From the NCBI GenBank assembly GCA_944322845.1, contig CALUQE010000003.1, forward strand, positions 1-64,000: DNA of 64,000 nt. The letters are read 5' to 3'. Below the pieces are notes generated by a model. The model was given only the letters and a program-made list of their open reading frames with translations, had not been told where the DNA came from and searched no databases. The translations under genes and the position numbers were made by a program. This document shows, in pieces, positions 43,914 to 53,919 of this stretch (positions are counted from its first letter, which is position 1; the number at the start of each line of letters is the position of its first letter). The stretch comes from Candidatus Gastranaerophilales bacterium (GTDB lineage Bacteria; Cyanobacteriota; Vampirovibrionia; Gastranaerophilales; Gastranaerophilaceae).

Positions 43914-45242
43914 GCTTGCCTGCGGGATTTCGACTTCTATTTCAAACTTACGATTCCACGGAAAAGAGTATTTTACCATTTCATCAGGTAAAATTTTCCC
44001 AAAAACTCCGGCTAATGCTTCCTCATAAGGCCGCATTAAATCTTTAATATCACATGGAGAATTTATCATACTTCTGACATTTGCCTGATAAGCCCAATCA
44101 TCAAGAAATCTTATCATTTGCAATTTCCTAAACGCCAAATCATTGTATTTTTCAGCCCTCCATTTTACTTTCACACCTGCAAGCAAACTCCCGAGAGAAT
44201 TTGCAGAAGTATTCCACCCCGCATATCCGCAAAAATTCTTTAAATCGATTTGCGGCAAAAGCTGCCCGACAAAATTGTTATCCGCTCCGTTAGCAAATCT
44301 TACGTCAGCAACGGCATATGGCTTCTCCGGCGGAGTAAAAACTCCGTTAAAAGCCTGTGTTTCCCAGCCCATAACAAGTTCGCCCTGTTTTTCAATAAAA
44401 TTATTAACAATCAGAATAATATCAGCCTCATCCTTTGACTGTACCTGAGTAAAACCGCCGAGTTCGAGCTGGCCCTGAACGGATTTTTCTATAGAAACAT
44501 CCTCATAGTTTGAAATACAATCTTTATAATCCGGCTCCGTAAATTCAACAAAAACCTTTATATCTTTTTCTACAGCTCTTGCTAGAAGCGTAAGCGGAAT
44601 CTCATCCGCACCGGTTTTTGTTTTTCCGCCCAGACGCTCAAGTTCGCGTGCTTCATCTACATTAAATCCCTTAGGGGCACAATCATCTTTTGAAAAAATT
44701 AAAGTATTTAATCCCCAATCCAGATAGGTTTTATTTATCTCAAAGTTACGTTTTCGGGTCGCAAGATAATCCTCTAAGATATCCTGAGGAATACCGTCAT
44801 TTACACCCGAGTATGAATAATTAAAGATTTTTTTACCCCAATCTTTCCAGTACTCTTTTTCTTCCTCATTATAATTGTTATTTGAAATTCGCATTATACT
44901 TGAAAAAGCATACACCTTTTTTCCATTTAGCAACGGTTTTAAACGTTCTATCCTGCGCCTTATATCCTCAAAATTTTCTGCCTCACCCTTATCATTTACC
45001 CCGCGGCGTGAAGGAATCAAACCGCCGTAAGCAATCGTATCAAGAGAAAGAACCATAGCATCAGCCTCGGGAAGATTTTCAATCCAATCCAGAATCTCAT
45101 TTACTCCGGCATTTTTTCTCAAATCCCCGAGAAATTCACGCGGCGGAATAAAAAGCTCTATACTTCCGTCAATTGCCGCAATATCCTTTGCCAGATTATA
45201 ACAAACAGGACGATTATCTATTGGCACAAAACATATTTTCAT
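43896..45242 (-). CDS. DUF4127 family protein
   Basis: The 448-residue cytosolic protein has the DUF4127 phrases ICFVPIDNRPVCYNLAKDIA, SLDTIAYGGLIPSRR, FSSIMRISNNNYNEEEKEY and CGYAGWNTSANSLG. The family is found in Firmicutes and related gut bacteria and has no established activity. The conserved Asp, Arg and Asn clusters suggest an enzyme. It is single, on the minus strand, convergent with yqeG. Confidence 0.85.
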   Translation of the reverse strand: MKICFVPIDNRPVCYNLAKDIAAIDGSIELFIPPREFLGDLRKNAGVNEILDWIENLPEADAMVLSLDTIAYGGLIPSRRGVNDKGEAENFEDIRRRIERLKPLLNGKKVYAFSSIMRISNNNYNEEEKEYWKDWGKKIFNYSYSGVNDGIPQDILEDYLATRKRNFEINKTYLDWGLNTLIFSKDDCAPKGFNVDEARELERLGGKTKTGADEIPLTLLARAVEKDIKVFVEFTEPDYKDCISNYEDVSIEKSVQGQLELGGFTQVQSKDEADIILIVNNFIEKQGELVMGWETQAFNGVFTPPEKPYAVADVRFANGADNNFVGQLLPQIDLKNFCGYAGWNTSANSLGSLLAGVKVKWRAEKYNDLAFRKLQMIRFLDDWAYQANVRSMINSPCDIKDLMRPYEEALAGVFGKILPDEMVKYSFPWNRKFEIEVEIPQASLSSDC

Positions 45243-45282
45243 ACGATGATTTTAGCATTATATAAGAAAAAATAAAAGAACT

Positions 45283-45394
45283 TCATCCCCTCCCTTTTTA
45301 GGGGAGGCTGGTATGGGGTTATCCTGAAACAAATTTCCCTAAATTATTACAAGCAAGATGATTATATATCAATGTCGATATGAGAAAATTTAAA
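45283..45394. repeat. Palindrome-plus-spacer repeat, first copy
   Basis: TCCCCTCCC, TTTTTA, GGGGAGG form a palindrome followed by an AT-rich ~85-bp segment (TTATCCTGAAACAAATTTCC onward). The same segment recurs at about 46140-46215, and the same palindrome at 46221 and, inverted, at 46627. The rest of 45243-45492 holds nothing else I can support. Confidence 0.8.
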
Positions 45395-45492
45395 TTTTTT
45401 TGAACTTTCATTAAAATTCAAAAGGCTCGCTCACATTTGATTCGCTAAACTTTCTCGAAAAATTATAACGGCAGTCTGTTTTAGACAGATAT

Positions 45493-45816
45493 CTATTTGT
45501 GAGTTTTTGCAAAATAAAATACACTCATAAATTTTTCCTTTACCATTTTGCCTGCATTATACATTACATTACAAAAAGAGCAAAGTTCTTGAAAAAATTT
45601 ATCTTGCTGATGAGCTTCTTCAAATTTTTCTAATGAATTTAACATTAATTCTTCATTCCTTGTAAACTTAGAATAATGCAAGCGTGCTTTAGCTTGGTAA
45701 TGACAATTTTTATAATAAATAGACTTTTCTTTATTATCCATCTTGGCATATTTATCTGCTAATGCACGATATGTTTTTTTTTGTGTTATACAAGCCGGAA
45801 TACCCTTATAACCCAT
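45493..45816 (-). CDS. Hypothetical protein, helical
   Basis: The 107-residue basic protein is predicted mainly helical (YRALADKYAKMDNKEKSIYY; ELMLNSLEKFEEAHQQDKFF) and has five Cys. No signal peptide or membrane helix is present. AAGGAG lies ten bases before ATG 45816, which supports a real gene. It sits between two copies of the palindrome-plus-spacer repeat, a patch that looks recently acquired. No family recognised. Confidence 0.55.
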   Translation of the reverse strand: MGYKGIPACITQKKTYRALADKYAKMDNKEKSIYYKNCHYQAKARLHYSKFTRNEELMLNSLEKFEEAHQQDKFFQELCSFCNVMYNAGKMVKEKFMSVFYFAKTHK

Positions 45817-45894
45817 GTCACAATAACTCCTTACCTTTTAATCATTTCAACATACTTTTTTTATAAAGTCAACATCTGCAATGTTCAAAATAAG

Positions 45895-46130
45895 ACCCTT
45901 AGTTCGTAGTTTGTAGTTCGTAGGTTGGGTGGAACCCAACAATTAATTGAACTTTAACTGGACTGCTAAAATTCTTTGATTTCTGTAACCATTTGATGAA
46001 TTTAAAAAATATTTTTTGAAGATTCTAGCCCTAATAAAGTCCAGTTCTGAGTTTTAATAAATCAATATCAAAAAGCTCCCGACAGCAATAATTTAGCGTT
46101 GTTGGGGTAACCCCCAACCTACCAACTGGG
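45895..46130. repeat. Patch of short palindromes without a gene
   Basis: The stretch has a short tandem (AGTTCGTAGTTTGTAGTTCG), the hairpins GTTGGGTGGAACCCAAC and GTTGGGGTAACCCCCAAC, and a distant inverted pair AACTGGACT/AGTCCAGTT. I see no coding frame. GTTGGGT...ACCCAAC palindromes occur between genes in many phyla. Confidence 0.6.
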
Positions 46131-46254
46131 GTGGGGTTATCCTGAAACAAATTTTCCTAAATTATTACAAAAAAGATGATTATATATTAATGTCAATATA
46201 TAAGAAAATTTAAAACTTCATCCCCTCCCTTTTTAGGGGAGGGTTGGGGTGGGG
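46131..46254. repeat. Palindrome-plus-spacer repeat, second copy, abutting DUF559 gene
   Basis: The AT-rich segment of the first copy reappears (TTATCCTGAAACAAATTTTC onward) and is followed by TCCCCTCCC...GGGGAGGG then TTGGGGTGGGG at 46221-46254. The DUF559 stop codon begins at the very next base. Confidence 0.85.
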
Positions 46255-46605
46255 TTAAATATCTGCAACTTTAAATTCTTGCTGCAATTTTTTGTAAACA
46301 CCTGAAATATTATCATTTATATCATTATTCCAAAAACGTAATACTTTATATCCTTGACCTTCCAAATAACAAGTTCTTTGTTTGTCATATTCAATATTTT
46401 CTGAACTATTATGCTGACCACCGTCAATTTCAATTACGATTTTTTTAGAACAACATATAAAATCTACAATATAATTCCCTATAGGGTATTGCCTTCTGAA
46501 TTTATAACCATAAAAACTTTTATTTTTAAGAATTGCCCATAACTTTCTCTCTTGATCTGTCATATTTTTTCGCAATTCTCGCGCATTTAGTCTAATATTA
46601 TCCAT
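46255..46605 (-). CDS. DUF559 endonuclease-domain protein
   Basis: The 116-residue protein is a DUF559/Vsr-like PD-(D/E)xK nuclease. NARELRKNMTDQERKLWAIL starts the domain, FRRQYPIGNYIVDFICCSKK supplies the active-site Asp, and IVIEIDGGQHNSSENIEYDK and KVLRFWNNDI follow (E-x-D/G-x-Q-H motif). It is a complete single-domain member. The gene lies between inverted copies of a GC-rich palindrome, directly abutting one and 21 bases from the other, like a minimal mobile unit. Target unknown. Confidence 0.88.
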   Translation of the reverse strand: MDNIRLNARELRKNMTDQERKLWAILKNKSFYGYKFRRQYPIGNYIVDFICCSKKIVIEIDGGQHNSSENIEYDKQRTCYLEGQGYKVLRFWNNDINDNISGVYKKLQQEFKVADI

Positions 46606-46626
46606 AGTTTAATTGTAACATATTTT

Positions 46627-46661
46627 CCACCCCACCCTACCCTCCCCTTCAAAGGGAGGGA
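46627..46661. repeat. Inverted copy of the GC-rich palindrome upstream of DUF559
   Basis: CCACCCCACCCTACCCTCCC then CTTCAAAGGGAGGGA is the reverse complement, with few changes, of the palindrome at 46221-46254. The pair brackets the nuclease gene. Confidence 0.8.
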
Positions 46662-46800
46662 ATGAATATGCTAAAAATAAACCATAAAAGTAATATCCAG
46701 AATTCACCCCCTATTTTTACCCCCAATTATTAAATAATCATTAAAAAATCTTGATTTTTCAAAAATAGCATTAAAATATAATTAAACGGAGCTATTTTAT

Positions 46801-49395
46801 ATGATTAATTTTGAAAAATTTACAAACTATTCGCAGGAAATTATATTTGCTGCAAACGCTAAAAAAGATTACTATAAAAATTCCGAGGTTCAGCCGGAAC
46901 ACATTGTTATGGCAATGATTGAGGATAAAGGAATTTCAAAGGATTACTTGGAAGAGTTGAAACTCTTGAATCAAAACTTTATTAACGCAATTGTTGCAAG
47001 GATTAAAGAATATCCGACTTTGTCCGGCGTAACTGCCGGTCAGCAGGTTTTCCTCTCCCGTGATACAAACGCTCTTCTTGAGATCGCAACGCAGGAAGCT
47101 GAAAGCCTGAAGGATGATTTTATAGGAATTGAATGTATATTAATTGCAATGACAAAACTTGAGGGTTCGTTTATCAAAGATTTACTGAAACGCCATGGTG
47201 TTGATACTAACTCGGTTTTGAACGCAATGAGAAAGATTAGAGGTAACAAAAAAGTGGATAATAAAAATGCAGAAGAAAATATGAAGGCGCTTGAAAAATA
47301 TTCAACCGACCTGACTGAAAGAGCCCGTAAAGGGAAATTAGACCCTGTAATCGGGCGTGATGAAGAAGTAAGACGTATTATACAGGTTTTAAACAGAAGA
47401 ACAAAAAATAACCCTGTACTAATAGGTGAGCCGGGTGTCGGTAAAACCGCCATAGTAGAAGGTTTAGCCCAGAGAATTATAAGAGGAGATGTTCCTGAAA
47501 GCTTAAAAAACGTCAAACTTATTTCTCTTGATTTAGGCGCGCTTGTTGCTGGAGCTAAATTCAGAGGCGAGTTTGAAGAACGTTTGAAAGCAGTATTAAA
47601 AGAGGTTCAGGAATCAAACGGCGAAATTGTAATGTTCATTGATGAATTGCATACGGTTGTCGGCGCTGGTGCTACCGAGGGTTCTATGGATGCAGGAAAC
47701 CTCTTAAAGCCTATGCTCGCAAGAGGTGAATTAAGAACAATCGGTGCTACAACAATAAACGAATACCGCAAGTACATCGAAAAAGATCCGGCTCTTGAAC
47801 GTCGTTTCCAGCCGGTGCTGGTTGATGAGCCTTCTGTAGAAGATACTATTTCAATCTTGAGAGGTTTAAAAGAGAAATACGAAGTTCACCACGGAGTAAG
47901 AATCTTAGACAGTGCGCTGATTGCTGCCGCACAACTTTCGGACAGATATATTACGGACAGATTTCTGCCTGATAAAGCCATTGACTTAATCGATGAAGCC
48001 GCTTCCGCTCTCCGTATAGAAATTGATTCCATGCCGGAAGAAATTGATGTTATGCTGAGACAAAAAATTCAGCTTGAAATCGAAAGAGAAGCCTTGAAGA
48101 AAGAAACTTCTCCTGAATGTATTGCGAAAATTGACAAATTAACTTCCGAGATTAATGAGCTGGAAAGTAAAATTTCTAAGTTAAAAGCTCAATGGGAAGT
48201 CGAAAAGAATACGATTACCGGTGAAGCAGCAATCAAGGATGAAATCGATCAGGTTAAAACAAAAATTGCGGAAGCCGAACGCAACACTGATTTGCAGACT
48301 GCAGCAGAGCTCAAGTACGGCAAATTGATGGAACTTGAAAAGAAATTGCAGTCAATTCAAGGCAAGGAAAAAGGTGAAAACCAGCTTCTTAAAGAAGAAA
48401 TTGACGGTGATGATATTGCGGAAATTGTAAGCAAATGGACCGGAATTCCCGTAAACAGACTGGTTGAGAGTGAAATGCAAAAGCTTTTAAGAATGGAAGA
48501 TGTTCTGCATAAACGTTTAATCGGTCAGGAGGAAGCTGTTGAAACGGTTTCTGATGCAATCAGACGTGCACGTTCAGGTTTGAAAGACCCGAAACGTCCT
48601 ATAGGTACCTTTATTTTCTTAGGGCCTACAGGTGTCGGTAAAACCGAACTTGCAAAAACTCTTGCAGAATTCCTGTTTAACGATGAAGATGCAATCATCA
48701 GAATCGATATGTCTGAATACATGGAAAAACATAACGTTGCAAGATTGGTCGGAGCTCCTCCGGGATACGTCGGTTATGAAGAAGGCGGACAGCTTACAGA
48801 AGCCGTTAGACGTAAGCCTTATTCAGTTGTGCTTTTTGATGAAATCGAAAAGGCTCATCCTGACGTATTCAATTTGATGTTACAGATTTTTGATGACGGG
48901 CGTTTGACAGATTCTAAGGGCAGAACCGTTGATTTCAAAAATACCGTTATCATTATGACAAGCAACATTGGAAGCGAAATTATTCTTGAGGATTCCATCA
49001 ACAATCCGGGCGGTAACTTTGATGAAACCAAGGAAAAAGTTATGGCAGTTATGAGAGAGCGATTTAAACCGGAATTTCTAAACAGAGTCGATGAAACTAT
49101 CTTCTTTAAGGCTCTTACAATGCAGCAGTTGTCATCAATTGTTGATATTCAGATGGATCATTTGAGAAAGCTTCTTGCAGATAAAAATATAACATTTGAA
49201 ATAACTGATGACGCTAAAGAGCTTCTTGCAAGACGTGGGTTTAATCCTGTATATGGTGCAAGACCGCTCAAACGAGTCATTATGCAGATGGTTGAGAACC
49301 CTTTATCTAAATTGCTTCTGGCTCAAAAATTTATTGATGGCGATAACATTAAAATTGATACAAAAGACGATGAAATCATTTTTGAGAAGTCATAA
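46801..49395 (+). CDS. clpB: Disaggregase chaperone ClpB
   Basis: The 864-residue AAA+ protein rescues aggregated proteins with DnaK. It has an N-terminal Clp repeat domain (1-145), AAA-1 with GEPGVGKT and [14 protein letters not shown], the ClpB middle coiled coil (about 405-525; [20 protein letters not shown]), and AAA-2 with GPTGVGKT and [14 protein letters not shown]. The long middle domain separates it from ClpC and ClpA, and there is no ClpP-binding IGF loop evident. CGGAG precedes the ATG and TATAAT lies at 46777. No CIRCE element is seen. A strong terminator follows. Confidence 0.96.
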   Translation: MINFEKFTNYSQEIIFAANAKKDYYKNSEVQPEHIVMAMIEDKGISKDYLEELKLLNQNFINAIVARIKEYPTLSGVTAGQQVFLSRDTNALLEIATQEAESLKDDFIGIECILIAMTKLEGSFIKDLLKRHGVDTNSVLNAMRKIRGNKKVDNKNAEENMKALEKYSTDLTERARKGKLDPVIGRDEEVRRIIQVLNRRTKNNPVLIGEPGVGKTAIVEGLAQRIIRGDVPESLKNVKLISLDLGALVAGAKFRGEFEERLKAVLKEVQESNGEIVMFIDELHTVVGAGATEGSMDAGNLLKPMLARGELRTIGATTINEYRKYIEKDPALERRFQPVLVDEPSVEDTISILRGLKEKYEVHHGVRILDSALIAAAQLSDRYITDRFLPDKAIDLIDEAASALRIEIDSMPEEIDVMLRQKIQLEIEREALKKETSPECIAKIDKLTSEINELESKISKLKAQWEVEKNTITGEAAIKDEIDQVKTKIAEAERNTDLQTAAELKYGKLMELEKKLQSIQGKEKGENQLLKEEIDGDDIAEIVSKWTGIPVNRLVESEMQKLLRMEDVLHKRLIGQEEAVETVSDAIRRARSGLKDPKRPIGTFIFLGPTGVGKTELAKTLAEFLFNDEDAIIRIDMSEYMEKHNVARLVGAPPGYVGYEEGGQLTEAVRRKPYSVVLFDEIEKAHPDVFNLMLQIFDDGRLTDSKGRTVDFKNTVIIMTSNIGSEIILEDSINNPGGNFDETKEKVMAVMRERFKPEFLNRVDETIFFKALTMQQLSSIVDIQMDHLRKLLADKNITFEITDDAKELLARRGFNPVYGARPLKRVIMQMVENPLSKLLLAQKFIDGDNIKIDTKDDEIIFEKS

Positions 49396-49396
49396 G

Positions 49397-49432
49397 AATA
49401 AGGCGGACTTTTAAATAAAAGTCCGCCTTATT
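49397..49432. terminator. Intrinsic terminator after clpB
   Basis: A 16-bp perfect stem (AATAAGGCGGACTTTT and complement) with loop AAAT lies between convergent genes and can serve both. Confidence 0.9.
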
Positions 49433-49435
49433 AAA

Positions 49436-50653
49436 CTATACACAAATTTGCATTCCATTTGGCAGAGGTGCGTGATATTTAGAGTTGCTCGGTTGTAGTC
49501 TGTTTGAATACGTAACATGGTCATTATCAACAGATATCCATTCTCCACGATTTACGCCTTCTTGAAATCCTACAGATTTAACTAAATCTGCATTAGATGT
49601 ATTGTTTAACAAGAAAAAATTTTTATTTCCTACAGTATCATTATAATTTAATCCAAGTGCATAAAAATCAGGCATGTTTCTGGAAATTTTCATTAAATCA
49701 TGCTGACAATCTCTTGTATGTATATGCTCAATATATTTATAAATTGAAAAATTCTTATTGTGATTGTAATAGCATAAAGGAGCCGAATTTCTGCTTCTGT
49801 TATATGTTAAATAGGAATCAATTTTAGCAAGAGTACCCAGTGCAAGCGGATTATCCAAACTTTTTCTATCAGGTGTGCTTATTTTTAATACAAATTTCTT
49901 TCCTTCGGGAGTGAAGATTCCAAATACATTCTTGTCAGAGCGACCCTCTGTAAAATATGCAAACTCATAACTTCTGTTATCAAGTTTTAAAGCAGGAATT
50001 TCCTTTTTGTATTTTATTCCGAATTCCATTTGGGAACTGAGATAGTTAACAATTTGTTTTAAATGTTTTTCGGGCAATTCCTTAGGAATATTACCCAATT
50101 CAAAATTATCATTGTGTTTTAAGTCTTTATATTTTTGCAATAAAACTTCACCACGCCAGTCGGGACGAATTTTTAGCAATTCTTCTACTGAATGCGCATG
50201 ATCTACTTTCCAGTCAAGAAATTCCATATAAGCTTTGTTATAAGGACTGTCGTAGAAAAATGGCATAAGATTCTTAGATCCGGCCGGAAGCTTTTCTGCA
50301 AGCTGCTTAGTTATCTCTCCTGTTTCTCTAGGTCTGGCTATAATCGAACCAATTAGTTCCCTGCTTCTGTCAGGAGTGCTTAAGATTGTTGTAAAAAACT
50401 TGTCCATAACTTCCGGAGTTTCTTTTATCTTGAGAAATGAATATATTGCAGGTGTTCTGTCATGACGGATGTACCAGTTATATTCATCCCAAATTTTATT
50501 TAAGGAATTGCCCTGAAAGTTTATCATTGCATATGGAATCTGATATGCTGAAGTTGTTTTGTTTTGCTGTATAACAGATGTATTATTCCTTAATCCGTAA
50601 GATTTAACCTTTTGACTGTTTTTGTAATATGGTGAAATTGATTGAATTTTCAT
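49436..50653 (-). CDS. Uncharacterised protein, possibly kinase-like fold
   Basis: The 405-residue protein has no family I recognise. Its N-terminus is low-complexity and ends in AMINFQGNSLNKIW. The C-terminal half has features reminiscent of protein kinase-like folds: a strand with KFVLKISTPDRK, a hinge-like FSIYKYIEHI, and GLNYNDTVGNKNFFLL resembling a D-x4-N catalytic loop. This is weak inference. AGGAGAAAAATT precedes ATG 50653, which is preferred over the longer frame from 50686. It is convergent with clpB. Confidence 0.55.
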   Translation of the reverse strand: MKIQSISPYYKNSQKVKSYGLRNNTSVIQQNKTTSAYQIPYAMINFQGNSLNKIWDEYNWYIRHDRTPAIYSFLKIKETPEVMDKFFTTILSTPDRSRELIGSIIARPRETGEITKQLAEKLPAGSKNLMPFFYDSPYNKAYMEFLDWKVDHAHSVEELLKIRPDWRGEVLLQKYKDLKHNDNFELGNIPKELPEKHLKQIVNYLSSQMEFGIKYKKEIPALKLDNRSYEFAYFTEGRSDKNVFGIFTPEGKKFVLKISTPDRKSLDNPLALGTLAKIDSYLTYNRSRNSAPLCYYNHNKNFSIYKYIEHIHTRDCQHDLMKISRNMPDFYALGLNYNDTVGNKNFFLLNNTSNADLVKSVGFQEGVNRGEWISVDNDHVTYSNRLQPSNSKYHAPLPNGMQICV

Positions 50654-50832
50654 AATTTTTCTCCTAATACAATTAATACAAAACAAAAATAAAATTGTTA
50701 TTCTATGAAGAAAAAGTTACAAAAGTTTACTAAATTTCAATTGTGTCATATTTTTGCATTTGTTTTTATTTTTACATATAATATTAAAAAGTAAGTAGTA
50801 ATGAATGCTTATAATAAGCAGGCGGAGGGGAT

Positions 50833-52068
50833 ATGAATTTGGATAAACTAAGGGCAGTTGATACGGAAGTTGCGCAATGTATAGATGATGAGCTTAAAAG
50901 ACAGCAGACAACTATTGAACTTATTGCAAGTGAAAACTTCACCTCTCCTGCTGTAATGGAAGCCTGCGGAAGCGTTTTGACAAACAAATATGCGGAAGGC
51001 AAGCCTCATAAGCGTTATTATAACGGCTGCGAAGTTATTGACAAGGTTGAAGAGCTGGCACAAAAAAGAGCCTGTGAACTTTTCCATATGGATCATGCCA
51101 ATGTTCAGCCTCACTCCGGAGCGCAGGCAAATATGGCGGTTTTTGCAGCTTTCCTAAAAAGCGGCGAGCACGTTCTGGGTATGGATCTATCAAATGGCGG
51201 GCACCTGAGCCACGGTTCTCCTGTCAACTTTTCAGGAATGTTTTTTAACGTAAAAAGTTACGGCGTTGATGAAAACGGAAATATTGATTACGATGATGTA
51301 AGAAAAATGGCGCTTGAGCATAAGCCGAAACTAATTATTTGCGGCGCAAGCAACTATTCTAAAATCATAGATTTCAAAAAGTTCAGAGAAATTGCAGACG
51401 AAGTCGGCGCAATTTTGCTTGCAGATATTGCTCACATAGCAGGACTTGTTGCAGGGGGTGTACACCCGTCACCTGCAGGTTATGCGCAAATTGTCACTAC
51501 AACAACACACAAAACCCTGAGAGGTCCGAGAGGCGGTATTATTATGTGTGATGAAGAATACGCAGCAGCAATTGATAAAGCAGTATTCCCTGGTATTCAA
51601 GGCGGTCCTCTGGAACATATTATCGCAGGTAAGGCTGTTGCTCTTAAAGAGGCTCTTTCTCCTGATTTTAAAGAATACGCAAAACAAATTGTCAAAAACG
51701 CAAAAGCGATGGCTCAGGGACTGCTTGATAACGGAATGGATATCGTAGGCGGTATGACTGAAAACCACCTTATGACCCTTGATTTAAGAAAAACAGGAAA
51801 AACCGGCAAAGATATGGCAAATATTCTTGAAAGGGTCGGAATTACCGCTAACAAAAACACTGTTCCGAATGATCCTCAAAGCCCGTTTGTGACAAGCGGA
51901 ATAAGACTTGGAGCAGCAGCAATGACAACAAGGGGTTTTAAAGAAGATGATATGAGAGAAGTAGCAAGAATTATTTCAGAAGCTATCAAAAATTCAGATA
52001 ATGAAGAAATCCTCGCAAAATTAAGACAGGATTCTCTCAAACTCTGCGAAAAATACCCGTTGTACTAA
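50833..52068 (+). CDS. glyA: Serine hydroxymethyltransferase
   Basis: The 411-residue PLP enzyme converts serine and tetrahydrofolate to glycine and methylene-tetrahydrofolate. [20 protein letters not shown] and [11 protein letters not shown] lie near the N-terminus. The PLP lysine is in [18 protein letters not shown], and [18 protein letters not shown] binds cofactor. GGAGGGG precedes the ATG. It is 11 nt upstream of the WecA-like gene, probably co-transcribed. Confidence 0.97.
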   Translation: MNLDKLRAVDTEVAQCIDDELKRQQTTIELIASENFTSPAVMEACGSVLTNKYAEGKPHKRYYNGCEVIDKVEELAQKRACELFHMDHANVQPHSGAQANMAVFAAFLKSGEHVLGMDLSNGGHLSHGSPVNFSGMFFNVKSYGVDENGNIDYDDVRKMALEHKPKLIICGASNYSKIIDFKKFREIADEVGAILLADIAHIAGLVAGGVHPSPAGYAQIVTTTTHKTLRGPRGGIIMCDEEYAAAIDKAVFPGIQGGPLEHIIAGKAVALKEALSPDFKEYAKQIVKNAKAMAQGLLDNGMDIVGGMTENHLMTLDLRKTGKTGKDMANILERVGITANKNTVPNDPQSPFVTSGIRLGAAAMTTRGFKEDDMREVARIISEAIKNSDNEEILAKLRQDSLKLCEKYPLY

Positions 52069-52079
52069 AGTAGGTAAAA

Positions 52080-53153
52080 ATGATAATAAAATTAACACAA
52101 GCACATATAATTGGCGCATTTATTTCATACCTGATAGGAGTATTTATAGTTCCTCTGGTTATTGAGTTTTCCCAAAAAGAAGGTCTTGTAGATCTTCCGA
52201 ACGAAAGAAAGATTCATAAATTTCCTATATCACGGCTCGGCGGGGTTGCAATCTGGTCAAGTGCAATGCTGACCTTTTTATTTCTTGTGCTTTTAAGTTA
52301 TTATCCTTATGGCAGCCTGCTTTCAGGAATCTTACTCGGAGGCTCGCTAATGTTTCTGCTCGGACTTGTGGATGATATTTATAATCTTGATGCTAAATTC
52401 AAACTTGTTATACAGTTATCTATTGCTACTATAGTTTACCTTTTGGGAGTACAGATTGATACAATATTCAATCCGATGGGCGGAGTTGTTAATTTAGGTA
52501 TATTTTCATATCCGATTACTGTCTTATGGATAGTAGGTATATCAAATGCCGTTAATTTTATTGACGGAGTCGACGGACTTGCAGGCTCGGTAATTACCGT
52601 AAGCTCTATTACACTTGCTCTGATTGCGGTTGCGGTAACACCCGCACAGCCGATTACCGCACTTATTGCATTTATACTTGCAGGCTCTATGCTTGCGTTT
52701 TTAACATTCAACTTTAATCCCGCAAAAATATTTATGGGAGATTCCGGCGCACTGTTTTCAGGCTTCCTGCTCGCCACCCTTTCTATTGCAGGAGTTATGA
52801 AAGGAGCCGCTATTGCGGTACTTTTACCGTTTCTTGTTCTTGCCGTTCCGATTATGGATATTACTTATTCAAGCCTTAGAAGAATTATGAAAGGAAAATC
52901 CCCCTTTGTTGCCGATGCTGAACACATTCATCATAAGCTTCTGAAAGCAGGCTTTTCACAAAAAATTACCGTTGCGATTCTGACCTCTGTTGCAATAGTC
53001 GGCGGTGCACTTGCAACTTATTTTACCGGCGCACTTAAAAACTATTTTATATATATCGCGGTTTTAATTCTTATTATGGTAATTTTGAGCGTCATAAGCG
53101 TTATGACAAAACCTAAAGCAATTGAGCCGCACGATATAAGAAGAGAAGAATAA
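52080..53153 (+). CDS. WecA/TagO-like undecaprenyl-phosphate sugar-1-phosphate transferase
   Basis: The 357-residue polytopic protein belongs to the MraY/WecA family. It has LGLVDDIYNLDAKFKLVIQL (metal-binding Asp pair), NAVNFIDGVDGLAGS, FNFNPAKIFMGDSGALFSG and the HIHHKLLKAGFS loop near the C-terminus typical of WecA/TagO rather than MraY. It attaches GlcNAc-1-P (or a related sugar) to undecaprenyl phosphate, the first step of O-antigen, teichoic acid or similar glycan synthesis. Confidence 0.93.
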   Translation: MIIKLTQAHIIGAFISYLIGVFIVPLVIEFSQKEGLVDLPNERKIHKFPISRLGGVAIWSSAMLTFLFLVLLSYYPYGSLLSGILLGGSLMFLLGLVDDIYNLDAKFKLVIQLSIATIVYLLGVQIDTIFNPMGGVVNLGIFSYPITVLWIVGISNAVNFIDGVDGLAGSVITVSSITLALIAVAVTPAQPITALIAFILAGSMLAFLTFNFNPAKIFMGDSGALFSGFLLATLSIAGVMKGAAIAVLLPFLVLAVPIMDITYSSLRRIMKGKSPFVADAEHIHHKLLKAGFSQKITVAILTSVAIVGGALATYFTGALKNYFIYIAVLILIMVILSVISVMTKPKAIEPHDIRREE

Positions 53154-53192
53154 AAACAAGGGCGCGGTGTTAATAACACCGCGCCCTTGTTT
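53154..53192. terminator. Intrinsic terminator
   Basis: AAACAAGGGCGCGGTGTTA pairs perfectly with the following TAACACCGCGCCCTTGTTT. It lies between convergent genes and can act on both. Confidence 0.9.
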
Positions 53193-53205
53193 CTTTCCAC
53201 TTTAA

Positions 53206-53763
53206 CTAACTTTCTTCTTCATCATCAAGATAACGATAATCCATCATACTTCCTTCATACTCGGTTAAATCATCACCGTAAAATAATGACATATTGTTAA
53301 CTATACGGTTTCTGTCTTCTATTTTTTGCTTTTCAATTTCAGAATTAACACCATAAGCATTGATTTCCTGATTTGTAACTTTACCGTCTTTGTTTGTATC
53401 AATATCGTCAAAATGTGATAAAACAGTTTCCTGCAAAGAGGTGCTCATACCGGAAGAGGCACCGAGAGACATTATTTGTTCTCTTGTTAAACCCTGAGTT
53501 GCCATATTGCTCATTAACCTCTGGATTTCATCTGCTGAAATTGTTCCGTCGGAGTTTGAGTCAATGCTGTTAAAGTTATTAGTAAGGTACGAAGCAAAAG
53601 TTGAACCATACGCAGTATTTGTTATATTTGTATTTGTTAATGATTTATTTAAGTTTTCTAATGTTAATCCGTCTTCATACTGGCTTGATAATAACGCAAA
53701 GGAGTTTGTAAGCCCTGCATTAATTCCGCTAAAGAGTGAAGAACCATCTAATCGTTTGCTCAT
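53206..53763 (-). CDS. EF-hand calcium-binding protein
   Basis: The 185-residue protein has two canonical EF-hand loops, DSNSDGTISADE (about residues 68-79) and DTNKDGKVTNQE (about 121-132), each with Asp/Asn at calcium positions and a final Glu. No signal peptide is recognised, though the N-terminus (GSSLFSGINAGL) is Ser/Gly-rich. The tail is acidic. Calcium-dependent structural or signalling role is inferred; no partner is nearby. Confidence 0.85.
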   Translation of the reverse strand: MSKRLDGSSLFSGINAGLTNSFALLSSQYEDGLTLENLNKSLTNTNITNTAYGSTFASYLTNNFNSIDSNSDGTISADEIQRLMSNMATQGLTREQIMSLGASSGMSTSLQETVLSHFDDIDTNKDGKVTNQEINAYGVNSEIEKQKIEDRNRIVNNMSLFYGDDLTEYEGSMMDYRYLDDEEES

Positions 53764-53894
53764 AGGATCTCTCCTTATTTTTATACCTGTACACCATTAG
53801 TTTAATGTTTTTATTTCAAAAGTCAATTATACAAAAATATGTGATATTTCCCGATTTTTTATAACTAAAGTTGTAGATTAAACTTTTTTTGTGA

Positions 53895-53900
53895 TATAAT
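53895..53900 (+). promoter_or_regulatory. -10 box deciding the start of the histidine phosphatase-like gene
   Basis: TATAAT ends one base before an in-frame ATG at 53902, so transcription should begin downstream of that codon, near 53907. The usable start is ATG 53920, which has GAGGG upstream. Confidence 0.55.
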
Positions 53901-53919
53901 TATGAAAGAGGGTATTAAA

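Noticed and set aside
46606..46800. Heat-shock CIRCE operator before clpB
   Set aside because: No TTAGCACTC-N9-GAGTGCTAA or close form is present; only a TATAAT box and the repeat flank are seen.
47040..47516. 158-residue minus-strand open frame
   Set aside because: Antisense shadow of clpB with no ribosome site or family features.
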